Origin: an uncultured Myxococcales bacterium
GTDB lineage: Bacteria; Myxococcota_A; UBA9042
Assembly (NCBI GenBank): GCA_903883645.1
Contig: CAISBR010000054.1
Coordinates: forward strand, 1 to 64,000
Reading direction: 5' to 3'
Length of the DNA: 64,000 nt
How positions within the stretch are numbered: the stretch's first letter is position 1; the number at the start of each line of letters is the position of its first letter. This document shows, piece after piece, positions 57,704 to 64,000 of the stretch. The position numbers and the translations under genes were made by a program. The notes beneath the pieces are model-generated. The model was given only the letters and a program-made list of their open reading frames with translations, was not told where the DNA came from and did not search any database.

Positions 57704-57740
57704 GAATTGCCGTCGTTTGTCAGCCGCGTGTCAAGGTCTG

Positions 57741-58421
57741 CTACTCGGCCGACGGCGGCGTCTTGCGGCGCGGCCCGCGCTTGCGCCCCTTGATACCCGC
57801 GCGCAGCTCGTCAAGTTCCCGTTTGAGTCTAGCGACATCTTCGTCGTTGGCCGAGGGCAGGGGCCCCATCGGCGGCGGCGGCATCCCCTGCCCCATCCCG
57901 CCCATACCGCCGTTCATGCCGCCGTTCATCCCATTGTTTTGCGGCATTCCTGGGCTGGGCGGCATCGGCACATGCTGCGCCACGCCACCGGGCGATGGAC
58001 CGATACCTTGCGAGGCACCGCGCGGGTCACGCCCGCCCATCCACGCCCACGGCATTCCGCCACCCTGAAAAAATGGCATGGATTGCATCGGGTTCCACTG
58101 TCCAAACCAGTTGGTGCCCTGCCGCCCGGCCACGTAGAACTCCAGGGCCCAGCTGATCCAGCGGTTAAAGAACTCGGCCAGCGCATCGTCGCCCAGCCGC
58201 ACCAGCTGATGCAGCAACGGGACCGGCAAAAGCTTGGCCGCACCGCGACTTTCTAGGATAAGCTGCGTCAGCGTCGCCTGAGTCAGGTCGGTGCCATCGG
58301 CCGCGTCGATTACGACGACCTCTTCGCCCCCGCGGATACGTTCGGCCACTTCGTCAAGCGTGACGTAGCGACTCGCAGCAGTATCATACAGTCGGCGATT
58401 AGCGTATTTCTTCAGCAACAT
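57741..58421 (-). CDS. phaR: Polyhydroxyalkanoate synthesis regulator PhaR
   Basis: The 226-residue protein starts with the PHB/PHA accumulation regulator DNA-binding domain (MLLKKYANRRLYDTAASRYV, residues 1-62), then the PHB_acc region (ATLTQLILESRG, 70-120), and ends in a Met/Gly/Pro-rich low-complexity stretch (about 125-195) and a basic tail GRKRGPRRK. PhaR proteins bind PHA granules and repress phasin and pha promoters until polymer appears. AAGGA precedes the ATG. It lies directly upstream of phaC, which supports the assignment. Confidence 0.9.
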   Translation of the reverse strand: MLLKKYANRRLYDTAASRYVTLDEVAERIRGGEEVVVIDAADGTDLTQATLTQLILESRGAAKLLPVPLLHQLVRLGDDALAEFFNRWISWALEFYVAGRQGTNWFGQWNPMQSMPFFQGGGMPWAWMGGRDPRGASQGIGPSPGGVAQHVPMPPSPGMPQNNGMNGGMNGGMGGMGQGMPPPPMGPLPSANDEDVARLKRELDELRAGIKGRKRGPRRKTPPSAE

Positions 58422-58545
58422 GGCAGTCCTTGGGCAAGCGACGACCAAAGGTCGTAGAGCTCGAGGTTAATTCATTTTGCGCCTGCGGTGAAGTCCCTCG
58501 CCGCTGACCGCGCAAGACCACCGACAAAGCTGTTGCATTTTGGAG

Positions 58546-58573
58546 TTGACAGTTTTGTGCACCTGCGTAATCA
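58546..58573 (+). promoter_or_regulatory. Candidate sigma-70-type promoter
   Basis: TTGACA (58546-58551), a 16-base spacer and TAATCA (58568-58573) stand 43 bases before the lipoprotein ATG at 58616 in the divergent phaR-lipoprotein gap. The spacer contains GTGCACCTGC, close to the motif shared with the phaC leader, so a regulator bound there would block this promoter. Confidence 0.55.
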
Positions 58574-58615
58574 TTTCTCGCGTTGGCCATGTCCGGCCGA
58601 CACCCGAGGCCGCAA

Positions 58616-59629
58616 ATGCCCCGCCGCCCTGCTCACTTCATCCTGTACCTGTTCGCTATTTTCGTGATCGCCCCGGCTTGCGGCAGCGACAGCGAGGTGG
58701 CGTGCCACGCCGGCGCGGACTGCGCCTCGGGCCTGTGCCGGAGCGATGGCACCTGCGCCCCCGTAGCCAGCGACGCCAGCGGCGGCGATGCCGCGCCCCG
58801 CTTCGACATCGGCGGCGGCAACGACAGCGTCTCGAGCGACAGCAAAAACAGCGATACGGGCGCAACTCCAGACACCTATGCCACCGACAGCGGCAAGACC
58901 GACGGCGGCAGCGACGTTGCCAGCACCGGCTGCGTGCCCAACCACGACGGCGTAGTCAGCCGCAACGAGTCGAACGTAGGCATCGGCGTCCACGCCAAAT
59001 ACGCAGTCGGCTTGAACACTTCGGTAAACTTGACGCCGATTAAGGGCAGCGACGGCCTACCCCTGTGGGACTTCAGCGGCAAGTACGATGGCGATCACAC
59101 CGCCGAACTGACCACCCAAGACCCGGCCAAAGCCTGGTTCGGCAAATACTTTTCGGGCGCCACCTACGCCATTGAGCTGGGCGAGACCTCGGGCCTCATC
59201 GGCGTGTTTAAGCTGACCGACACCGAGCTGCTGCTGATGGGTGCCGTAAGCCCCGCCGATGGCCTGTTTGCCACGCGCATCACCTACGATCCGCCGCTAC
59301 CTACCCTGCAATTTCCGCTACATGTGGGGCAAACGTGGACCACGAACTCGACCGCCTCCGGGCAGTACCAGGGCGTAATTTCGGCCTGGACCGAGAAGCT
59401 CGAGATGGAAGTGGTGCAGTCGGGCGCGGTCAAGACCCCGCTCGGCGCGTTCCCGGTGCTGCAAGTCCGGGGAAAGACCAGTAAAGTCATGGGCTTACTT
59501 ACCACTGTCTACCGCACCCAGGCCTTTGTCGCCGAGTGCTACGGCGCGGTGGCCAAGGTCGACTCGGCCATGAACGAAAGCGCCGTCGACTTTACGAGCA
59601 CCACCGAAATCCGAAGGTTGTCGCCATGA
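58616..59629 (+). CDS. Lipoprotein, first of two paralogues in the PHA-adjacent block
   Basis: The 337-residue product has a lipobox APAC and, right after it, a four-Cys stretch (CHAGADCASGLCRSDGTC), then a Ser/Asp-rich linker (about 48-103). The beta-rich domain starts at GCVPNHDGVV and includes WFGKYFSGATYAIELGE, LLLMGAVSP and FVAECYGAVAKV. The same landmarks in the same order occur in the protein at 62178. Family not recognised. ATG 58616 is chosen because GAGG precedes it and the signal peptide starts there. Its stop overlaps the hydrolase gene (ATGA). Confidence 0.82.
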   Translation: MPRRPAHFILYLFAIFVIAPACGSDSEVACHAGADCASGLCRSDGTCAPVASDASGGDAAPRFDIGGGNDSVSSDSKNSDTGATPDTYATDSGKTDGGSDVASTGCVPNHDGVVSRNESNVGIGVHAKYAVGLNTSVNLTPIKGSDGLPLWDFSGKYDGDHTAELTTQDPAKAWFGKYFSGATYAIELGETSGLIGVFKLTDTELLLMGAVSPADGLFATRITYDPPLPTLQFPLHVGQTWTTNSTASGQYQGVISAWTEKLEMEVVQSGAVKTPLGAFPVLQVRGKTSKVMGLLTTVYRTQAFVAECYGAVAKVDSAMNESAVDFTSTTEIRRLSP

Positions 59630-60537
59630 TGCGCCCGCTACTGACCGTTATGGTCGCGGCAACGCTGTTGAGCGGCTGCCTAATGCACCACCAAGGGCCG
59701 ATGCCCGGCGAGCCCAAAGGCGCCCAATTTATCACCGAAAAGGGCGTGCGGGTGCGGGTGCGCGACGTGGGCAAGGGCCCGGCAGTGCTGCTGCTGCACG
59801 GCTTTGCCTCGGCGCTTGAGACGTGGATCACGGTGACGCCGCAGCTTGAGAAGACGCATCGGGTGATCTCGCTGGATCTAAAGGGCTTTGGCTGGACAGA
59901 TCGCCCCGAAGGCGACTACTCGCCGATGGCCCAGGCCGAGCTGGTGCGCGGGGTGCTCGACCAGCTGGGTGTGCGCGAGTTCGACCTGGTTGCCCACTCG
60001 TGGGGTTCGTCGGTGGCGCTGGCGCTGGCCTTGCAAGCCCCTGAACGGGTTCAGAAAATCGCCCTGTACGATGCCTGGGTGTTCGAAGATCAGCTGCCGT
60101 CGTTCTTTCGCTGGGCCAAGGTCAGCGGCGTGGGCGAGGCGCTATTTCAGTTGTTCTACAAGCAGCGGCCCGACGATCGCATCACAGCCGCCTTCTACAA
60201 CCCTGATTTGGTTACGGAACCGTTTGTCGAAGAGATTGAGCGCGCCCTTGAGCGGCCCGGCACGGTGGCGGCAGCGCTAGCGGCGGTGCGGGGTCAGAAC
60301 TTCGCAGAATTGGAGCAGAAGTGGCCGGGTGTCAAGCAACCGACGCTGCTGCTGTGGGGTCGCGACGACGCGGTGACTTGGCTGCAATACGGCGAGCGGC
60401 TAAAGAGCCTGTTGCCGAATGCGCAGTTGAAGGTGTATCCGCGCTGCGGTCACTTTCCGATGCTCGAAGCGCGGGCCAGCTCGAACCGCGACTTGCTCAC
60501 GTTCTTAGACGGCCCGACCGTAGAGGCGCACAAATGA
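59626..60537 (+). CDS. Alpha/beta-hydrolase lipoprotein
   Basis: The 303-residue product has a lipobox LSGC (Cys18), so the enzyme is membrane-anchored outside the cytoplasm. The fold is shown by the oxyanion HGF (58-60), nucleophile S125 in AHSWGS (the usual G-x-S-x-G with Ala first), D248 in GRDDAV and H276 in CGHFPM. Substrate unknown; esters or lactones are possible, and a PHA-oligomer role is speculation from location. ATGA overlaps link it to both neighbours. Confidence 0.88.
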   Translation: MMRPLLTVMVAATLLSGCLMHHQGPMPGEPKGAQFITEKGVRVRVRDVGKGPAVLLLHGFASALETWITVTPQLEKTHRVISLDLKGFGWTDRPEGDYSPMAQAELVRGVLDQLGVREFDLVAHSWGSSVALALALQAPERVQKIALYDAWVFEDQLPSFFRWAKVSGVGEALFQLFYKQRPDDRITAAFYNPDLVTEPFVEEIERALERPGTVAAALAAVRGQNFAELEQKWPGVKQPTLLLWGRDDAVTWLQYGERLKSLLPNAQLKVYPRCGHFPMLEARASSNRDLLTFLDGPTVEAHK

Positions 60538-62117
60538 AGCAGCGTCTCTTTCGCACCTGCACAATTGCAGCCCTACTTGGCTTGGCCGCAACTCCCGTCC
60601 GCGCCGACGAGCCGGGGTACAGCGACCTGTCGAAAGACATCGACGGCCGGCCCGAGCCGTGGTGGTCGGTCAGTGGCTATTTCCGCAGTCGTGGCGAAGC
60701 CTTGTACAACATGGATCTGGACCGCGGTCTAGACCCGACCGGCAAGCCACTGTATCCGGTGCCGCCTTCGTCGCCCGGCTCGCAGCTGCTGACCCACGCG
60801 GATCTGCGCCTGCGCACGGACCTAACGGCGCGCACGCCGCACGGGGGCGGCTCGGTGCATATGCGGCTCGATTGGCTGGATGGGCTAGGTCTGGGCAGCG
60901 CCCCCGATGGTGCACCCACAGCGGCCACGGGGCAGAAACCTGCGTCGACTGCTGCGGTTTTGCGCCACGCCTATGCGATGGCCGCCCTACCGTTTGGCGC
61001 CCTAGCGGTCGGCCGCATGAGCGCCCACTGGGGCCTGGGCATGGTCAGCCACGGCGCCGACGAGCTCGACAGCGATCGCGGCGACGCAGCCGACCGAATT
61101 GCGCTAGTTTCTCCGCTCTTCGGCCACATCTTCGCCGTCTCGTACGACTGGAGCGCCACCGGCCCCGCCGCCATGCGCCCAAACGGCAGCCGCACCATCG
61201 ACCTCGACCCCAGCGACGACGTGCGCTCGGTCACGGTCGCACTGCTGCAATGGAAGACCGGAGAGTCGCGCAAACGCCGCAACAATGCGGGCAAAACTAC
61301 CTTCGAGTACGGAGCATTCGCTTCGAAGCGCTGGCAAGACCGCGATGTGCCCGCCAGCTGGGCCACCGCGACCCCACCCGCCGAGCTGGGCAGCGCGCAG
61401 TGGGTCAAACGCGGCCTGAACGTGTATGCCGGCGATATCTGGCTCAAAGCCAGCGGCAGCTGGGGCCTGGTCGAGGCCGAAGGCTTTGCGCTCACGGGCT
61501 CCTACCAGCAAGCCTCGCTGATTCCGGGCGTGCAGCTGCGCGAGCCGATCGAGCTGCGGCAGCTGGGAGCCGCACTCAGGTCTGAAATTGGCGAAACGAT
61601 TGGCTTTGCCGCCGGTCTCGACGCGGGCGCGGCCAGCGGCGATCCGGCCCCGGGCGTAGGCTCGTTTGCAGCCACGACGGCGGGTGTGGGCAAGCCGGGC
61701 ACCATCCGCGCCGGGCAGATCGACTCGCCGCGCGACACGATGCTGAGTGAATTTCGCATGAGTCCCGAGTTTCGTGTCGATCGCATCCTGTTTCGCGAGC
61801 TGTGGGGCGCCGTGGCCGACGCGATGTACCTGCGGCCGCACGTGCGCTACCGCTGGTCCGAGGTGGGCGCGGGCAAGCTGACGCTGGATCTGGCGGCAAT
61901 TCAATCGTTTGCCGTGTATGCGGCCTCGGCGCCGGGCGGGCGGCGACCCCTTGGCTTCGAAATTGACCCCACGCTCGAGTATCAGACCCGCGACGGGATG
62001 ACCGCAGCGCTGCAATACGCGGTTCTGCTTCCAGAAAGCGGCCTCGATAACCCTGCCGCCGGCCTGCTGGCCAAGCCTGCGCAGCTGGGTCGGGTGGTGG
62101 TGCGCTGGGCGTTCTAG
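60534..62117 (+). CDS. Outer-membrane beta-barrel-type protein
   Basis: The 527-residue product has a signal peptide (AATPVRADE) and an aromatic-rich, alternating strand pattern throughout, ending in WAF with terminal Phe as in outer-membrane barrels. Segments such as DLRLRTDLTART, MRLDWLDGLGLG, VGRMSAHWGLGMVSHGADELD and DAMYLRPHVRYRW resemble a myxobacterial family of predicted outer-membrane proteins (perhaps TIGR04551), but I cannot confirm membership. It may form a pore for the same substrate as the coupled hydrolase. ATGA overlap with the hydrolase gene. Confidence 0.8.
   Translation: MKQRLFRTCTIAALLGLAATPVRADEPGYSDLSKDIDGRPEPWWSVSGYFRSRGEALYNMDLDRGLDPTGKPLYPVPPSSPGSQLLTHADLRLRTDLTARTPHGGGSVHMRLDWLDGLGLGSAPDGAPTAATGQKPASTAAVLRHAYAMAALPFGALAVGRMSAHWGLGMVSHGADELDSDRGDAADRIALVSPLFGHIFAVSYDWSATGPAAMRPNGSRTIDLDPSDDVRSVTVALLQWKTGESRKRRNNAGKTTFEYGAFASKRWQDRDVPASWATATPPAELGSAQWVKRGLNVYAGDIWLKASGSWGLVEAEGFALTGSYQQASLIPGVQLREPIELRQLGAALRSEIGETIGFAAGLDAGAASGDPAPGVGSFAATTAGVGKPGTIRAGQIDSPRDTMLSEFRMSPEFRVDRILFRELWGAVADAMYLRPHVRYRWSEVGAGKLTLDLAAIQSFAVYAASAPGGRRPLGFEIDPTLEYQTRDGMTAALQYAVLLPESGLDNPAAGLLAKPAQLGRVVVRWAF
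60549..60564 (+). promoter_or_regulatory. TTCGCACCTGCA motif at the 5' end of the outer-membrane protein gene
   Basis: TTTCGCACCTGCACAA, identical over 16 bases to the copy in the phaC leader, lies within codons 6-11 of the gene at 60534. Being coding, it could be chance, or an operator just inside the gene. Confidence 0.3.
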
Positions 62118-62147
62118 GCGCGTCTTGGGCAATCGCGGCGAGCCACT

Positions 62148-62163
62148 TTGCTGCAGGTGCGAA
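62148..62163 (-). promoter_or_regulatory. Inverted TTCGCACCTGCA motif before the second lipoprotein gene
   Basis: TTCGCACCTGCAGCAA on the minus strand lies 15 bases before the ATG at 62178, next to its ribosome-binding site. Twelve bases match the phaC leader copy. Confidence 0.35.
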
Positions 62164-62177
62164 CGGAGAAGAAGCGG

Positions 62178-63014
62178 ATGAAAACCAACACGAAAATCCG
62201 CATTGTCGGCGCTGTGACAGCACTGCTTTCGGCGGGCTGCATCGACAATCAGACCCACCCCGACCTGCAGCCCTGGCTGCCCAGCAACACCACACCGGCC
62301 GGACTGGGCTGCATTCCCAACCAAGACGGCGTGATTACGGGTGCCGAACTGCCCGTGGCGCTTGGAATTACCGCCCGCAATCGCCTGATATTCAACCGGC
62401 CGGTCGACCTCGACGGCGCGATTGATGCCGGCGGCCATCGGGTGTGGGACTGGGGCTGGACGGCGGCGGGCGAGACTGCGCTGGCGGTAACCGCGGAGCC
62501 GATCGCCAACAAGTGGTATGCCAGCGAATTTCTGGGTGGACAGTTTGCGGTAGCCTTCGACGTGGCCGGCTACCTCGACGCCGTGTACGCCAAAGAAAGC
62601 GACGGGCTGTACTTGCTTGGGCTGGTGTCGCGGCTCGAAAATCCGACGCAAGGTCAGACGCTTCTGCGCTATGACCAGCCGGTCAAGACCGTGCCGCTGC
62701 CGCTGCAGCCCGGGGCGAGCTGGCAGGCCGTAGGCAAGGTGAGCGCGGGCAAGCTGTACGGCATGGGCTACGCAGGCGTAGATACCTATGATAGTACGGC
62801 CGATTTGGCTGGGCGCCTGCTGCTACCCGACTTGAGCCTCGACCAGTCGATCCGCGTGGTCACTACGGTTACGGCGAACCCGGTGGTGGGCCAAGCCGTT
62901 ATAAAGCAACAGGTTTCGTTCTTTACCGAGTGTTTGGGAGAAGTGGCGCGCGCGGTGGGCAGCAATCTGCTGGGCGGTGGCCAGGCGCAAGAGGTCCGGC
63001 GTTTGGCGCTGTAA
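62178..63014 (+). CDS. Lipoprotein, second paralogue in the PHA-adjacent block
   Basis: The 278-residue product has a lipobox SAGC (Cys21) and lacks the Ser/Asp linker and Cys stretch of its paralogue at 58616. Shared landmarks are GCIPNQDGVI, WYASEFLGGQFAVAFDV, YLLGLVSR, PLPLQPGASW and FFTECLGEVARAV. Family unknown. GGAGA lies nine bases before the ATG. It follows the barrel gene after 60 bases, and the phasin-like gene comes 81 bases later. Confidence 0.82.
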   Translation: MKTNTKIRIVGAVTALLSAGCIDNQTHPDLQPWLPSNTTPAGLGCIPNQDGVITGAELPVALGITARNRLIFNRPVDLDGAIDAGGHRVWDWGWTAAGETALAVTAEPIANKWYASEFLGGQFAVAFDVAGYLDAVYAKESDGLYLLGLVSRLENPTQGQTLLRYDQPVKTVPLPLQPGASWQAVGKVSAGKLYGMGYAGVDTYDSTADLAGRLLLPDLSLDQSIRVVTTVTANPVVGQAVIKQQVSFFTECLGEVARAVGSNLLGGGQAQEVRRLAL

Positions 63015-63095
63015 CCAGCGCAGCGGCGCGAGCGAATTGGGGCGTCCGACAGGCGGCACCCTTGGGTCAGTTACATGAAATGAAAGGAGAATACT

Positions 63096-63464
63096 ATGTT
63101 CACCTGGGATAGCTGGAAGAAGGGTTTCGACATTTGGGAAGAGCAGACGGCGCAGCTGGTCGAGACGATGATGCGCAGCCCGGCCGTGCTGGGTCCGGCG
63201 GGCACCGTGATGGGCCAAGCCATGAAGCTGAAAGCCGAAAATGACAAGCGCATGGCCACGGCCTGGGGCAATGTGGGCCTGCCGACCCGCCGCGACCAAG
63301 AGCGCACGCTGTACGCGCTGAACCAGTTGCAGAGCACCCTGATTGACCTGCAAGAGCAGCTGACCGAGGCTCGCGCCGAGATCGCGGCGCTCAAGACGGC
63401 GCAAGTGGTCACCGACGTGCCCCGCGCCAGCAAGACCAAGCCTGCGCCGACTAGCGAGGCCTAG
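63096..63464 (+). CDS. Small PhaE/phasin-like protein
   Basis: The 122-residue protein is helical. The N-terminal MFTWDSWKKGFDIWEEQTAQLVE resembles phasins; the central NVGLPTRRDQERTLYALNQLQ followed by a coiled coil (about 85-108) resembles the C-terminal part of PhaE, the class III synthase partner (L-P-T-R-x-D/E then a heptad helix). It is much shorter than typical PhaE. It may be the missing PhaC partner or a granule phasin. AAAGGAG precedes the ATG. Confidence 0.75.
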   Translation: MFTWDSWKKGFDIWEEQTAQLVETMMRSPAVLGPAGTVMGQAMKLKAENDKRMATAWGNVGLPTRRDQERTLYALNQLQSTLIDLQEQLTEARAEIAALKTAQVVTDVPRASKTKPAPTSEA

Positions 63465-63500
63465 AGCACGGTTACCGCCCTGCCCGAGCGAGGAAAATCC

Positions 63501-64000
63501 ATGGATGTCACGCAGTACCTAGAGCTCAAGCCCGCGTCGCGGGTGCTGTTCGACGCCGCGAAGGTCCGCGGGGACCAGCCGCGCTACTTCCTACCTACTG
63601 CATCGGGTTGGCAGCCGCTTTTGTGGCGCGACCACGCGGAGCATATTGAGCTAGCTGCCCAGGGCCTGTTGGGGCTGGGGTTGCAAGCCGGCGAGCGCGC
63701 TGCGATTTTTGCCCCCAATCGCTACGAGTGGATGGAAGCGGCGCTGGCGATTCAGGCGGCGGGCGGCGTCATGGTGCCGGTCTATGCCAGCAACACCGCG
63801 GATCAGCTGGCGTATGTCGTCAATCATAGCGACGCGCGGGTGCTATTCGTCGATAGCCCGGCGCTGGCGCAGCGGACGGCCCAGGCCTGGCCGCAAATTC
63901 GCGAGACTGTGCGACAGGTTGTGGCCATTGAGCCGGCGCTGTGCGAGGCCTTGGCCCCGGTGGGCGACGCGCTGCTGACCTGGGCCGACTTGAGCCAGCG
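63501..64000 (+). CDS. Acyl-CoA synthetase (AMP-binding), 5' part
   Basis: The frame opens at ATG 63501 with GAGGA eight bases upstream and runs off the window after 166 codons. It encodes the N-terminus of an ANL-superfamily long-chain fatty-acid--CoA ligase: LGLQAGERAAIFAPNRYEWMEAALAIQAAGGVMVPVYASNTADQLAYVVNHSDARVLFVD pattern in residues 57-117. The catalytic P-loop and adenylate motifs lie beyond the window. Its position after the phasin-like gene suggests supply of acyl-CoA for PHA or fatty-acid use. Confidence 0.88.
   Translation, partial: MDVTQYLELKPASRVLFDAAKVRGDQPRYFLPTASGWQPLLWRDHAEHIELAAQGLLGLGLQAGERAAIFAPNRYEWMEAALAIQAAGGVMVPVYASNTADQLAYVVNHSDARVLFVDSPALAQRTAQAWPQIRETVRQVVAIEPALCEALAPVGDALLTWADLSQ

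Noticed and set aside
61104-62651. 515-codon minus-strand open frame
   Set aside because: It lies opposite the outer-membrane protein and lipoprotein genes, which have signal peptides and ribosome-binding sites; the antisense product resembles nothing.

Overview
The window is a GC-rich, densely coded stretch of bacterial chromosome with no tRNA, rRNA, CRISPR array or insertion sequence that I could find. The style of the genes points to Myxococcota or a related deltaproteobacterial lineage such as the Bradymonadia; this is an inference from content, not from a marker-gene search. The clues are about fourteen predicted lipoproteins, several with a Ser/Asp/Thr/Gly-rich linker after the lipobox; MopE-like and Dictyostelium-type Cys repeats; EGF and fibrinogen-like modules; a class III polyhydroxyalkanoate (PHA) synthase with a PhaR regulator; and a bifunctional PutA.

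Layout. 1-4111: vitamin B12-type uptake operon (propeller-like lipoprotein, BtuF, fused BtuC-BtuD), each gene overlapping the next. 4225-8708: two lipoproteins, a GT-C-like membrane protein and a small unknown protein. 8715-17309: YyaL-type thioredoxin-domain protein, helical lipoprotein, Aat, MoxR ATPase plus VWA partner, ApbE, GluQ. 17314-22827: secreted tail-fibre-like protein with four related Cys-pair domains, a truncated histidine kinase, and two overlapping lipoproteins (one with a CBM48 domain). 22905-28387: tightly coupled CzcCBA-type heavy-metal RND efflux operon. 28496-33836: HtpG, a response regulator/histidine kinase pair on the opposite strand, Kbl. 33928-44942: large EGF/fibrinogen-like lipoprotein, a 583-bp gene-poor gap, NUDIX hydrolase, YbiT-type ABC-F protein, QueG, aminotransferase, and a lipoprotein with a long Lys/Arg-free acidic stalk. 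45068-52077: GyrB, TruC-like pseudouridine synthase, unknown proteins, HEAT-like lipoprotein, rhomboid protease. 52224-56435: PutA. 56523-64000: PHA region: phaC and phaR on the minus strand, then on the plus strand a coupled block (lipoprotein, alpha/beta-hydrolase lipoprotein, outer-membrane-type protein), a second related lipoprotein, a PhaE/phasin-like protein and the start of an acyl-CoA synthetase.

Most promising for new biology: the four-gene envelope block between phaR and the phasin-like gene, flanked by two paralogous lipoproteins and sharing a 12-bp sequence motif with the phaC leader; the tail-fibre-like protein with four repeats of an unrecognised domain; and an 18-bp half-palindromic motif (TTCTCA-N2-TTGAGACAGT) in three same-strand copies at 37.2, 37.2 and 41.0 kb. 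The rest is mostly recognisable housekeeping and transport. Coding starts were chosen by signal peptide, ribosome-binding site and overlap, because raw open frames in this GC-rich DNA run well upstream of the real genes.
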